The notes under the pieces were generated by a model. That model was not told the DNA's origin. It ran no database searches and was given only the letters and a program-made list of their open reading frames with translations. Source: Paratrimastix pyriformis (lineage: Eukaryota > Preaxostyla > Paratrimastigidae). From it: 40,596 bases of DNA. The stretch spans positions 1-40,596 of the forward strand of contig JAPMOS010000254.1 of assembly GCA_027972325.1 (NCBI GenBank), given 5' to 3'. Of the stretch, positions 7,254 through 16,815 are shown one piece after another. The translations under genes were made by a program, and so were the position numbers. Every line of letters starts with the position of its first letter. Positions within the stretch are counted from its first letter, which is position 1.

Positions 7254-10200
7254 ATGAACTCGATCGATTGGAACCAGTTCCACACCCCCAAGAAGCCATT
7301 GAGTATTGCGAGGGTGCGATCGGCCAGGACCCCCGAAATGGGCCGAGGGTTACCAGGCGATCAATTGGTTTGTTTTTACTCGCTCCCTCGTTTTCCCGAA
7401 ACTTGTTGTCATAGCTTCCGTCGACGCCTCTCCTCCCTCACCCAGCCGTTGGGCGCGGGGCTCATGACGCCCTACCATCTGGAGCTGATTCGACAGACTT
7501 TTGACGGCCTTTTCCGGCCGTCCTCACCTGATTCCGCCGGCAAAGACCTCCTCCTCGACATCGGTGGGGAGGAGGACGAGCCTGAACGCGAGGAGCCCTC
7601 GTCCGTATTTGCATCGCACCTCCGGCTCGGTGCTAAATTCGTTCTTTGTTAGGTCTCCCGCCCCGCCGCCACGCACACCGCACCAGGAGCGCCCCTGCCC
7701 CGACCCCTACCGCCCCGAAGGCCCCGACCGCCCCGACCCCGGCCCGTCCGACGACGCCCGCCTCTGGCGCCGTCGAGCACAAGGACAAGGGAACTGGAGC
7801 CGCTCGGCCGTCTGTCGGAGCGGGTTCTGGCCTTCCCAGCTGATTCTTTTTGGATTTCAGAATCCTGGACGACGATGATGTGCCGAGCCCGCCCAAGCCC
7901 AAGAAGGCGGCCCCGGCGGCCGCCAAGCCCAAGAAGGATCGCGAGGCCCCGAAGAAGGCAAGAAGGCGGCCCCGGTGGCCGCCAAGTCCAAGAAGGAGGC
8001 CGCCAAGGAGGCGAAGGCCGCGGCCCCGGCCCCCGCCACCGGCCCGCCGGAAGCCTGGGCCGCCTCATGAGGCCAAGGAGGCTGCGGAGGCGAAGGGCTC
8101 GGACGACGCCCCCCAGGAGGACGCCAGGCCGCGGCACCGGCACAAGCACCCGGCCCCAGTGGAGATCTCCTCCTCGTCGTCGGACGAGGGCGGCCGTGCC
8201 CCGAACCCAAGGCGAAGGCCGAGCGCAAGCGGGCCCGGCCGACCGACCCGGACGACTTCTCCCCGGAGGCCGCTCGCCAAGTACTGCAGTCCGTCGTTGA
8301 TCTCGTCAATGCGTACCTTGCGCGCCACCCTCCCTCCTCCCACCCCGCTCGCCAAGTAATGCAGTCCGTCGTTGATATCGTCAATGCGTACCTTGCGCGC
8401 CACCCTGCCTCCTCCCACCACTCGTGACCTGTTTTCATCGTTTCCCTTTTTTTGAACAAGTTACTGACTGCACATTCCTTCTACTTTCGCTTTGTTCGGG
8501 TTGTTAGGGGGGGGCTCTTCGATCTCTCTCTGTCGGAAAAGTGCCACGGCAAGAGGGCCCATGTGCTGCTGAGCTCCATCGACCCCTGCCCGAGCCTCGC
8601 CCGGCCCCTTGCCTACGAGCGCCTCGGAGCAATTGTGGAATGGTTCGAGAAGCTGGGAGCGGCCGTCCTGTTCAGCATAATCGTCCAAACGTCGGCCCTG
8701 GACGAGGCTCGATACCAGGTGGTCGACGGCTCGCACCGGTCTGACAATGCTCTTTTTGGTGGATCGGCCTCTAATCGTGCCCCTAGGTTCCAGGTTGCGC
8801 GCATCATCGTGGACCCGCGCCGGGTCTCCGAGTTGCCGCCCGAGATCACCGCAGAACAGCGGACCGAGCTTCGCCAAAGGGTGGAGAAGCTCAACAAGCT
8901 ACACCCCCAGATCCGGCAGGTCTCTTGCACGTTGTCTCCGCCCTCATAACAACGCACCTCTTCCCCTGCACAGCACCTGAAGGAGGACTACATCGACGTG
9001 GCCGTTTACAACACTCTCGATCCGGAGGCCATGCTCGAGCTGCAACATCGGGTCAACCTGCTTACTCACGACGCGCGGTTTGGAAGCAGCACCTTCGACG
9101 TCCTGCTGAACCTCAAGCGTGCATCCCTCCAAGTCTGTCGTCTCCCGTCTATTGATTATCATCACCCCACCTCCCCGCCCTTATCAGGCCCCCAAGCGCT
9201 ACATCCGTGAGGATCCTGACTTTGCCACACATTTGGAACCCGCCCTCAAGGAGCTGCACTTCCCCAAAGGCGAAGACGCCCCGGCCAAGCTTGTGAAGAT
9301 TCTGGAGTGCTTCTCCCTGGAGATGCTGTGTGCCCTCTCCCAGCTCCCGGTTGAGCGACAGCCGTCAGCCACGAACCTGTGGCGCATCTTTGAGGTCCGC
9401 ATGCACCAACCATTTCCACGCTGCCGCTCACACGTCCTGCCCGCCAGGCCAGGGATGCGGAGATGAATCGGTGGCTTGCTCGCGCCATGTTGGAGGGGTC
9501 GTTCAGTGGTTCTGAGGCCACCTCTACTGCAGCGGCCGATCTCAAGAAGCCCATTCGGCAGGCCGAGCAGACCTTCATGCTGCTCGAGGCCCACGATGCA
9601 GCTGAGGTGGCCGCCGGAGACCACCCCCGTCCTCTACCTGCCCCCGACGAGGCCGCCCGGGAGATCCTGCGGTGCCATCTCGTCCGGACCGAGACCTTGC
9701 CTTCATGAACTGCCTCAACGTGCGGCCCTTCCCATTCCGCAAGGGCAAGGTTCGACTCCCGGCCTTCTCCGAGGAGCTGGGTGAGCTGGGCTGCCCGTTC
9801 GAGCGCCTCAACGAGACGGACGTTGGCAACATGCCCCAAGAGATCACCTTCATGGACGGCCGGCGTCTCTCCGAGTTCGAGTTGGTCCTCGGCTACTGGC
9901 TGGGGTGGTGCGCGGCACAACTGCCACCGGCAATGCAGGACTACCTGATGCCCGAGCACTGCCCGTACGCCCGGCTCTGGGAGGAGATGGGCCACCACGA
10001 CATCCCCGTGCCAGCAAGCGCATGCTGAAGACCGTCGACCGGGAACTACGTGAGGAAAGGCGGGCACTCCGGGAGGAAGCCGCCTCCGAGCACCCAGAGC
10101 CGCCGAAGTCAGAGCCGGCCAAGCGGGCCACCCTGAAGGCGCTTCTTTCCCAAGCCGAGCCGACCTCCGAAGCCGAGGCCAAGGCGGCGGAGGCCGATGA

Positions 10201-10613
10201 CGAGTATGAGGTCAAGGCCTGCGCACTCCCACCGGAGTCGGCCACCGAGGAAGCCCAGCCTTCGTCGAAACCGGTGCCCGAGCCCGAGCCCAAAGCCAAG
10301 CCCCGAGCCAGCCAGGCCAAGCCGCCGCAGCCCGCCCCCAGGCCAAGCCGCCGCAGCCCGCCCCCAGGCCAAGCCACCGCAGCCCGCCCCCAGGCCAAGC
10401 CGCCGCAGCCCGCCCCCAGGCCAAGCCGTCGCCTCAGCCCCAGCCGGCTCAGCCTCAACCCCAGACCCCGGCCCAGGCCCAGCAACAACACTCCAAGCCA
10501 CCGCAGCAGCGTCAGTCGCCCAGGTCACCACCAAGCCCGCGTCCGCTGCGCCTCGTTCCGGCCCCCAGCTGCTTTCCGCACCCGCGGAGGGCCACGATCC
10601 CTCATGGGAAAAC
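7254..10613 (+). CDS. Intron-bearing gene with ParB-like DGSHR motif (left copy)
   Basis: A G+C-rich multi-exon gene. Introns at 8,920-8,973, 9,133-9,187 and 9,395-9,447 (54, 55 and 53 nt) have GT..AG ends and keep phase 0. A fourth at 7,605-7,652 is likely. The exon from about 8,530 to 8,919 encodes RYQVVDGSHRSDNAL, like the ParB/Spo0J nuclease-fold GxHR motif, followed by ARIIVDPRRVSELP. Later exons encode helical segments (APKRYIREDPDFATHLE; ARDAEMNRWLARAMLEGS), a domain with MNCLNVRPFPFRKGK and GYWLGWCAAQLPPAMQDYL, and a Pro/Ala/Gln-rich tail. An early exon is Lys/Ala/Pro-rich and histone-tail-like. Small base differences from the right copy throw parts of the tail into other frames, so this copy may be a pseudogene or carry sequencing errors. 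The first exon and start are uncertain. It ends at the repeat junction, whereas the right copy continues. Confidence 0.5.
8271..8420 (+). repeat. 75-bp in-frame tandem duplication
   Basis: CGCTCGCCAAGTA begins at 8,271 and again at 8,346. The two 75-bp copies, 25 codons each, encode variants of ARQVLQSVVDLVNAYLARHP. The second reads ARQVMQSVVDIVNAYLARHP. The right arm has the same duplication, so it predates the inverted duplication. Confidence 0.8.
10313..10433 (+). repeat. 26-nt minisatellite in coding tail
   Basis: Four full units (10,313, 10,339, 10,365 and 10,391) beginning CAGGCCAAGCC and ending GCAGCCCGCCCC, plus a partial fifth. The unit length is not a multiple of three, so the reading frame rotates with each copy, yet all three frames stay open and rich in Pro, Ala, Arg and Gln. 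The right arm has about one copy fewer. Confidence 0.85.
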
Positions 10614-10871
10614 AGAGAGTTATACGAATATGGAGGAGTAGAGAGTATCTCTACTCTTTGATGTAAGCGTTGCGATTATCATCCCCCTCGCGCAATGAAA
10701 GAAAAGAAAAAGAACGGAGTACCGGCACAGATAGAGATGCCAACCCCGGTTCGCGAAGATGAAATATCCCCGCACTCCTTTCTTCCAAGTTCGGGGCAGC
10801 TCGCTGGGAGGATGGGTGGGACCGAGTAGAGATACTCTCTACTCCTCCATATTCGTATAACTCTCTGTTTT
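10609..10871. mobile_element. Small TIR element (MITE-like), 48-bp perfect ends
   Basis: 10,609-10,656 is the exact reverse complement of 10,824-10,871, a 48-bp terminal inverted repeat beginning AAAACAGAGAGTTATACGAA. The 263-bp element has no coding capacity. GGG lies on both sides and could be a 3-bp target duplication, but flanking sequence on the far side does not continue the arm sequence, so it sits at a larger junction. Inside each end, AGTAGAGA-GTA-TCTCTACT is itself a hairpin. Confidence 0.75.
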
Positions 10872-10927
10872 GGGTCGATACTTCCCAAAACTACAGTTAT
10901 ACTCTAGGGAACACTCCCGTGTTCCTC

Positions 10928-10956
10928 GGAGTAGAGAGTATCTCTACTCTTTGATG
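10928..10956 (+). repeat. Third copy of the AGTAGAGAGTATCTCTACT hairpin
   Basis: GGAGTAGAGAGTATCTCTAC at 10,928 onward repeats 29 bp of the left terminal repeat of the neighbouring TIR element. Just upstream AGGGAACAC-TCC-CGTGTTCCT is another near-perfect hairpin. Together these may be remains of a second TIR copy or end structures of the DIRS-type element to the right. Confidence 0.6.
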
Positions 10957-11186
10957 GAGAAAAGATCCCAAGCCATGAGATCAAGCCCAACCCAACCGCG
11001 CAGAGAGCCGCGCCTAGCGGGAGGTCAAGTCCCTGACAGGACTGAGAGTCACACGAAGCGATGCTCAGCACCGCACTCGTATTCCTCAACCAAGTGAACA
11101 CACGAAAGAACTCAACAAACCGGTGAAAGCTTAAAGTTAGCTATCATCGCCGGGCACCCCAGCACGGGGCGAAGAATCTCAGGCGT
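10957..11186. other. Non-coding interval beside the DIRS fossil
   Basis: No gene is supported. The segment lies downstream of the recombinase remnant on the minus strand, so it is probably the 3' flank of the DIRS-type element. No clear terminal repeat is identified. Confidence 0.4.
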
Positions 11187-12664
11187 AAATGGCCGCGCCA
11201 AGCTCGGCCACCTTACTGCTTCTCAAGTAGAATCGCGAGAAGGTATCGGAGCGACTGCTCCAACGGAACTGAAGAAGGACCAGGGCTCTCGTATCCCCGC
11301 CTCCAGCGCCCTCGACGAGCCCATGCCCCTCAGGCAGTGGGGTTTAAACTTCTTGGGATCAATCCCCGCGGCGATCATCAACCGCTTCACGCACGACCCC
11401 AACCACTTGGCCGTACAAGGGGAACCATCCCGGAAGCTGACAAACAGCGGTTCCGGGGGGGCCGCCAAGGGGCGACGATCCAGAAGCTCGTCCACTGCCG
11501 CCACCGCGCACCTGAAAGGATGGGTGGGGCAGGCTGGGATGGGCTGGGTAACCAGAGCATCGCTCTCGTTTCCTTCGTCAGAGCTCGGAAACGGAGAGCG
11601 TCCTTGCCAATGTCAGACCTGGTCAGATCAATTCTGACCTGGTCCGCTTTCCGCAACCCAAAGATGAGCAGGAGGGTCGCCACTTTCGCGACCAACTGCC
11701 AATCTTCCAAGGCATCGTTGGGCCCCCAACGATCCAAGAGCGCCCAGATCACCCCAGATCAGGGTGTTCCGCATACCGCGGAAGCTCCGGGCGGACCTTC
11801 CTGACACCCGTCATGAGGGCCGACACTGAGGGTTCCTCCCCGACCGCGAAGCCAAGAATCGGCTTCAAATTGGTGGAGATCGCTGCCACGCGAGACTTGC
11901 ATGCAGAGTACCCCAGCTGCAACTCGGCCTGCTCATCCGCCACAAAATTGGCTGTCTGGACTGCAAGCCCCACCCGGTCCCGAAGGCAAGGGTCCCTGCC
12001 CCGAGCTGCGCACCAAGTGGTATAGCGCTTCCAAGCCGCCGCATAGGCTTTCTGAGTCGAGGGTTCCAAACGCGCCCCGATAAGGCGGCGCGCCCTCTCC
12101 GAAAGGCCCATGGGCAACTGAGGGACGAACCCTCCCGCCGCCGAGGTGGCGGTACCCGCCCGCTCCGGACTGGGGCGGGCGAGCTCGGTCGCCTCCAGCC
12201 CTAGCGAGTCGCAGCAATCGACCCAACAGCTGGGACAGGACCACTCGTCGTCCTCTCTCCCCAGCCCAGGGGCAGGCGACCGATCAGATCGTCCACCGGG
12301 ACCGACAGAGCCTGTCCGAAGCGGGCCCTGGCCTTCTTTCGGTTGACCGGGTGGCCCGACACCCGGACCACCCACGCTGGCCAAGGCGGAGTCCCCAGCG
12401 GGGATTGATTGGCCATCGACTGCGGCAGGAAGAGGGCCGGCGACTGGGGAAGCAGCAACGGGGTCTGACCAGCAGAGTCAGGAGCAGTGGCCACCACGGC
12501 TGCGTCGGCCAGAAGGGGACGCAGACCACCGCCGACGCCCGCTGCGCCGCAATGCGTCTGAGCAGGGGCAGCAGAAGGGAGAACGGGGGGTTGCACCAGC
12601 ACGTCACTCCCCAAATCCTGCTTCAGAGCATCCACCGCCTCGCACCCGAGAGCGGGGAAACGAG
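11187..12664 (-). mobile_element. DIRS-type retroelement fossil: methyltransferase motif plus tyrosine recombinase
   Basis: Read on the minus strand. The upstream part (about 12,650-12,280) holds CNPPFSLL followed by VCVPFWPTQPWWPLL, matching the NPPF catalytic motif and following P-W segment of the Dam-like methyltransferase domain of DIRS elements. Downstream, about 12,200-11,750, is a SAM-like core-binding domain (STQKAYAAAWKRYTTWCA, YSACKSRVAAISTNLKP). After it, to about 11,220, comes a tyrosine-recombinase catalytic domain with LLLIFGLRKADQV and PHCLRGMGSSRALEAGI (the H-x-x-R box). The gag and reverse-transcriptase parts are not present. The element is broken, with about two or three breaks, and is bounded on the right by the integrase repeat at 12,665. 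Crypton-type recombinases are the alternative, but the NPPF domain favours DIRS. Confidence 0.75.
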
Positions 12665-12979
12665 ATGTTTCCGGTTTTGTATGGACGGGGCGTCGACAAG
12701 AACCCAGAGTGCACAGGGCGTTCATGAACGGGGGGGGGGGGTGAGCGAGAGCCGGTTTTGGGGATCCTCTGGGAGAAAACTGGTAATGCACGCAGCCCCT
12801 CCCTCCCCCCCCCCCCCCCGAGCCCGATTATCCGGCCCCCCTCCAACGATTTCACCCCCACCCCCCTCCTCGAGCATTCGTATAAGATCATTTTTGTTTT
12901 TGCAGAAAACCGGACCGGAAAACTGCGGGACGGGGGCGGTGGTGGGGATGGGTTGGGGGTGTTTTATTCTGGGGCGCGT

Positions 12980-14280
12980 GACGCCGGCGATCAACGACGG
13001 GGACCAGAGCGCCTCCCGCAGCAGGGAGGGCATCGAAGGTGGCATCGTAAGGCCGCAGCTTGTTGCGCCCGTAGACCTTGGGAATGCCCGGCTTGACCCG
13101 ATCCTCAAACTCGATGACGTAGGTGCCGTTACGCATGCGTTCCGCCACCCTCCCGGACCAGCAGAACCTGCCAATGCCGGGCCGGCGCCATTTGGCAGGC
13201 GGGGCGACCATGACGCGAGTCCCTCCTCGATGGTCTCTTGGTCCTTGTTGCGGCGCCGCTCAATGTAGCCGTACTCGCGGTGCCGGTAGAACGCCACGGC
13301 CTCCTTGATTTGGCGCACCTCCGCGGCCGTCAGGTTGGCGAACTTGTCCGGCAGCTGGGCCATGTCGCCCAGTTGTTCGTACTCGGGGAGGTAGAGCGCC
13401 ATCATCACAACCGGGCGTTGCTGGAAGACCGAAGAAACCGTGGCCGTGTTGTACAGGTGCACGGCGGGCTGCAGGAAGGGCTGCCACGGCAGCTCGCGGT
13501 TGGTGGCCGGCACGATACGCATCTTCATCACCCGGTTCTTGATCTTCTTGACGGCGTTCTCGGCCTTCCCATGAGACTGGGGTAGTACGGCCTCGACCGG
13601 TGGTGCTCCATGTGGACCCCGGGCAGCAGGTTCTTGTTCCTGAGCGGGTTGATGACTGTGAAGAGCAAATCCGAAACGCACAGAACAGACGCGATCCACT
13701 CGGCCACGCGCTGGTTGACGAACTCGGTCCCATTGTCGGTCACGATCCGGGTGGGGAGCAGATTGGGCTCGTCGCTGGTGAACACACGACTGAGAAGGTC
13801 GGTCACCTCCTGCCCGGTGGCCTTCGTCTCCCATGTCGCGGCGGCCCACATGTAGCTCGTGAAGTGGTCCACCAGGACGCAGAACGCGCGAGGCGGCTGG
13901 CAGCTCATCTCGAAGCCGCCGCAGTCGAGCTCGACCACCTCGAGGGGCCGGTTGACCACCAAGGCGTGGTACTTGGGATGCTCGTACGTGGGCCGGACGC
14001 TCTGGCACTGGCCACACGTCCCGATGATGTCCCGCGCAAGCTGATCCACGCCATGAATGTAGAAGAGGCCCTTCGAGTAGGCAATCAGGGCATCTCGGTT
14101 GAGGTGCCCCTGCTGGACATGCAAGCGCCGCAGCAAGCGCACACGGCGGGCAAGCGGGTAGATCACGGGCACCCAGATGGGCCGATCGCGGATCTCGTGG
14201 TCGAAGCGGAGCCGCTGCAGAACTCCCGCTCGACGCGGTACAACCCTTCATTGGCGTGTTTTAGACAGTTCGACCGGTAA
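12980..14280 (-). pseudogene. Ty3/Ginger-like integrase fossil, copy A
   Basis: On the minus strand the order is an HHCC zinc-binding region (RRLHVQQGHLNRDALIAY, CGQCQSVRPTYEHPK), a DDE core with VVELDCGGFE, IVTDNGTEFVNQ and SHGKAENAVKKIK, and a C-terminal SH3-like part (RNGTYVIEFEDRV, VYGRNKLRPYD). This is the standard integrase of Ty3/gypsy elements and the related Ginger DNA transposons. It joins element DNA to the chromosome. The gene is broken, with a few breaks shared with copy B. No RT or RNase H accompanies it. Confidence 0.75.
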
Positions 14281-14803
14281 CTGCGTGATCCTTCCCGAAC
14301 TGGAAAAATGAGACAAAGGGGGCATTGATCATGACCCGAAAAACCAAAAAACAGACGTTCGATCCCGGCAAGGATTAGATGGATCCCCCGCGCCGTCCGG
14401 TCGTAGCTTCCATAATCAGCCACATCACCATCGTCTGCTGCTACATCAACCACGACGTCAATCTCGGCGGCTTCTGCGGGGTCCAGGTCTCCAAGGGCTG
14501 GCTCTTCGGCCTCCTCATGTGCCGCCTCGTCACCATCATCACCTCCGAAAATAACTCCTCCTCAGGAAGCGGTGGAGGGAGGTCGTCAACTTCGATTGGC
14601 TCCATATCAGAGGCGCCACAGGAGTGGCTATCACCCTGGTCATGCAGCCCGTCCAGCGAGCACTACTCCCGGTCCCAGACCCCTCCGGGTCCCGATCCCG
14701 CCCCGGTGGCTTGTTGTTCAATCGAGGCAATTTCTCGATGTATCGTGTTTCTTAGAAAAAACAAACCAAAAAAAAAAAATCAGGATCGAAAAGAGGGATT
14801 GTA

Positions 14804-15563
14804 TTACAAGTTACGGCAAGTCCTCGATTTCCTCGGGCTGAAGGTCCTCGCCCAAAGCATCCGGACTGAGCGGGTCCAGCAGCGGGTTGAGCTCGTCGGA
14901 AGGAGGAGGCCACTGATAAGGCTGATCATCGGGAGCGGGGATGAGGGGCCCTCTTGGTCATCTTGAAGCTCGAAGGCCTGCTCTTGTTGTTGTTGCTCGG
15001 CGGTGGTGGTCTGCTCGGAGGCCTGCTGTTCTTGTAGAGCCGGGGCAGGTTCTTCTTGAGGGGGAGCAGAGGAAGATGCAGGTCCCATTCGTCGACAGGG
15101 GTGCAACGACGTTGCAAAGCTCCGTCTCGTGGGCTTCGAGGGGGCAGGTATGCTTCGTCCTGCCGGTGCACCAGCACCGGAGGCACGTGGCCGATCATGA
15201 GGCTCTCCACTGCAGGCGCCCGGTCAATTAGATCAACGCGCGTTCCGGTGGCCTCTGCCGCCAAGAGAGCTGGCCCACAGCCGCAGAAGCAGTCCAACAC
15301 AGGGCCCGGCCCTCCGTAGCGGCGGAAGAGGTAGACGTAAAGATCGGCCGGCTTGGCGAAGCGGGCCTGCCCCGCCTGGTGCCGCAGGTAGACCGCGTTG
15401 GTGCGCGGGTTGGCCCGGGCGTTCATCTCGGCCAACTTCGCACTCGGAGAAGGGCACAGTACATCCCAGCGCCAGTTGACGGGCCCCTCGTGGCCTCGCT
15501 GGAAGACCTCGATGGGCAGCTCCACCTCCTCAGGGCGGGGGGCTCCCGGTGAGAGCGACGGCA
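14804..15563 (-). CDS. Rossmann methyltransferase-like protein with acidic tail, copy A
   Basis: The frame encodes WRWDVLCPSPSAKLAEMNAR, then GPVLDCFCGCGPALLAAEA and TGTRVDLIDRAPAV. The latter is a good AdoMet-binding motif I (VLDxFxGxG) followed by an acidic loop, as in N4/N6 DNA methylases. No clear DPPY/NPPY catalytic motif is visible in the same frame. Further downstream is a Gln/Glu/Pro-rich tail ending DALGEDLQPEEIEDLP. The open part has no convincing ATG and continues upstream to the repeat edge, so a 5' exon may be missing. Its neighbour on the same strand is the integrase fossil. It may be a host-derived or element-borne DNA modification gene. Confidence 0.45.
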
Positions 15564-15632
15564 GTAGTAGTAGTTATAAAAGGAGAGTTCTGAGACAAGC
15601 GATTTTCACACACAATTTTTCACGCTTGCGTT

Positions 15633-15920
15633 GTTATTTGAGGCAAAAATCGATTTCTTCAGAACAAAATCTTTTTTTCTCATTATTTTTTATTGAAAAG
15701 GAGCATTTTATTTTATCAGCTTTGAATGATTTAAGCATTAATTTTCTCGAGCTACAAACGTTATTTGAGGCAAAAATCGAATTCTTCGGAGCAAAATCTT
15801 TTTTCTCAATGTTTTTAAGTAAAACGAGCATTTTATTTTAATCAGCTTGGAATGATTTAAGCATCAATTCATTCGAGCTACAAACGAAATTAGAGGCAAA
15901 AAAGCGAATTCTCCATGCAT
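15633..15920. repeat. 127-bp A+T-rich tandem repeat at Polinton left end
   Basis: GTTATTTGAGGCAAAAATCG starts at 15,633 and again at 15,760; a diverged third copy begins near 15,886. Each unit ends with a CGAGCTACAAACG string. Subterminal direct repeats of this kind are common at Polinton ends and may mark the element terminus. Confidence 0.75.
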
Positions 15921-16454
15921 TTTCAATTTTTTTCCATTTTTTGTCCCAGAAATTATTTTGCCATTTTTGTCAAATCAAACAATTCAATCATCTTAAGCAT
16001 CAAACGAAAGAGAATTCAATCAGAAACAGCTTATCTCTTCATTCAAAATAAAATTGTGACAAAAGTGCTTTTCAAAAGTGATCATTAAATAATGCATCAA
16101 TCTTAAGTAAATGATGCATTCTTTTGATTGAATCAGCTCAAATAATTGATTCTAAGAAAATGGAAAAGTATGACAAAATGATAAAACAATATGAAATTAG
16201 ATTTCAGCACCGAGCCCTTTAAAGCGAAAATTTACTCAGCTTTGACATGAATTGAAAGAGAAATCAATCAGATTTACCTTCTATTTCAAAGAGATAAAAA
16301 CAGCGTTTCATCATTTGAGCTCTGAGTGTTTTAAGATGATAATTCAATGAGCTACTGAGGCTAACTCAATGAAATAGTGAACGAGTGATAGCAGTTGATT
16401 AACATGTAAAGGTATTTGAAGAAAAAATAATTATCTATAGTTAGTATATAGAGA
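15921..16454. other. A+T-rich non-coding interval
   Basis: No gene is supported. The sequence holds scattered AATCAGCT, TTTAAGCATCAA and TGATTGAATCAGCTC strings related to the tandem repeat on its left, so it may be its decayed continuation. Confidence 0.5.
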
Positions 16455-16625
16455 ATGAATTGTGATAAGCATCCAGTTAAGATTGATAGGGCGCTATTTG
16501 AACTCCTACAGGAGTTGATTAAGCTTCATGGTGATGAATATTTCACTGTTACAATAACTAAGAAGAAAGGAGATGAGAGTGACGATTCCACAACAATAGT
16601 GTATGAAAATGAATATTTCCATTAA
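16455..16625 (+). CDS. Short unknown protein, 56 residues
   Basis: An ATG at 16,455 opens a frame to TAA at 16,623: MNCDKHPVKIDRALFELLQE, then LIKLHGDEYFTVTITKKKGD and a Ser/Asp-rich end. Amphipathic and charged, with no membrane segment. It lies beyond the 3' end of the integrase gene on the other strand. It may be a small Polinton gene; codon use matches its neighbours but there is no homology evidence. Confidence 0.35.
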   Translation: MNCDKHPVKIDRALFELLQELIKLHGDEYFTVTITKKKGDESDDSTTIVYENEYFH

Positions 16626-16815
16626 CGGAGCTTCATATCATGCATTATATTATCTGTGTCAATACCTTCTCGAGTCAGTCTTCGTTTGACGAGTCTTTTC
16701 TTCTTTGTGTCATCAATCTTCTTGACAGCTTTTTCAGTGCTCTCCTTCTCGATGATTTCACCAACCTTCTTCAACTCATATTGTTTGTAGTGTTTTTTCA
16801 ACAGTTCTCCAGACT

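Larger units (their letters stand above)
7328..10613 (+). repeat. Left arm of a 3.3-kb inverted repeat
   Basis: From AGGACCCCCGAAATGGGCCG at 7,328 onward the sequence matches the reverse complement of 37,403-40,596 almost throughout. Differences are scattered single bases, small indels and a copy-number change in one minisatellite. The match stops at CATGGGAAAAC near 10,613. The true extent leftward is unknown because the partner arm reaches the window edge. Confidence 0.88.
12665..15563 (-). mobile_element. Integrase/methyltransferase repeat, copy A
   Basis: A 2.9-kb segment that recurs in the same orientation at 34,102-36,974, about 99% alike by eye. Coding content is on the minus strand: a Rossmann methyltransferase-like frame with an acidic tail, then an H2C2-type integrase fossil. 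Near its left end are long G and C homopolymers and a string resembling a 3' splice site (TTTTTGCAG). No reverse transcriptase or long terminal repeats are seen. It may be a Ginger-type or Ty3-derived element, or a fragment of one. The copies share the same decay, so the break-up predates the duplication. Confidence 0.75.

Noticed and set aside
9246-10491. Long Gly/Leu/Arg-rich minus-strand frames opposite the ParB-like gene
   Set aside because: High G+C content makes antisense frames long by chance; the plus strand has consistent introns and domains.
12351-13268. Plus-strand 305-codon frame over the integrase repeat and DIRS junction
   Set aside because: It is antisense to the recognisable methyltransferase/recombinase and integrase frames and has no motif; it crosses an element boundary.
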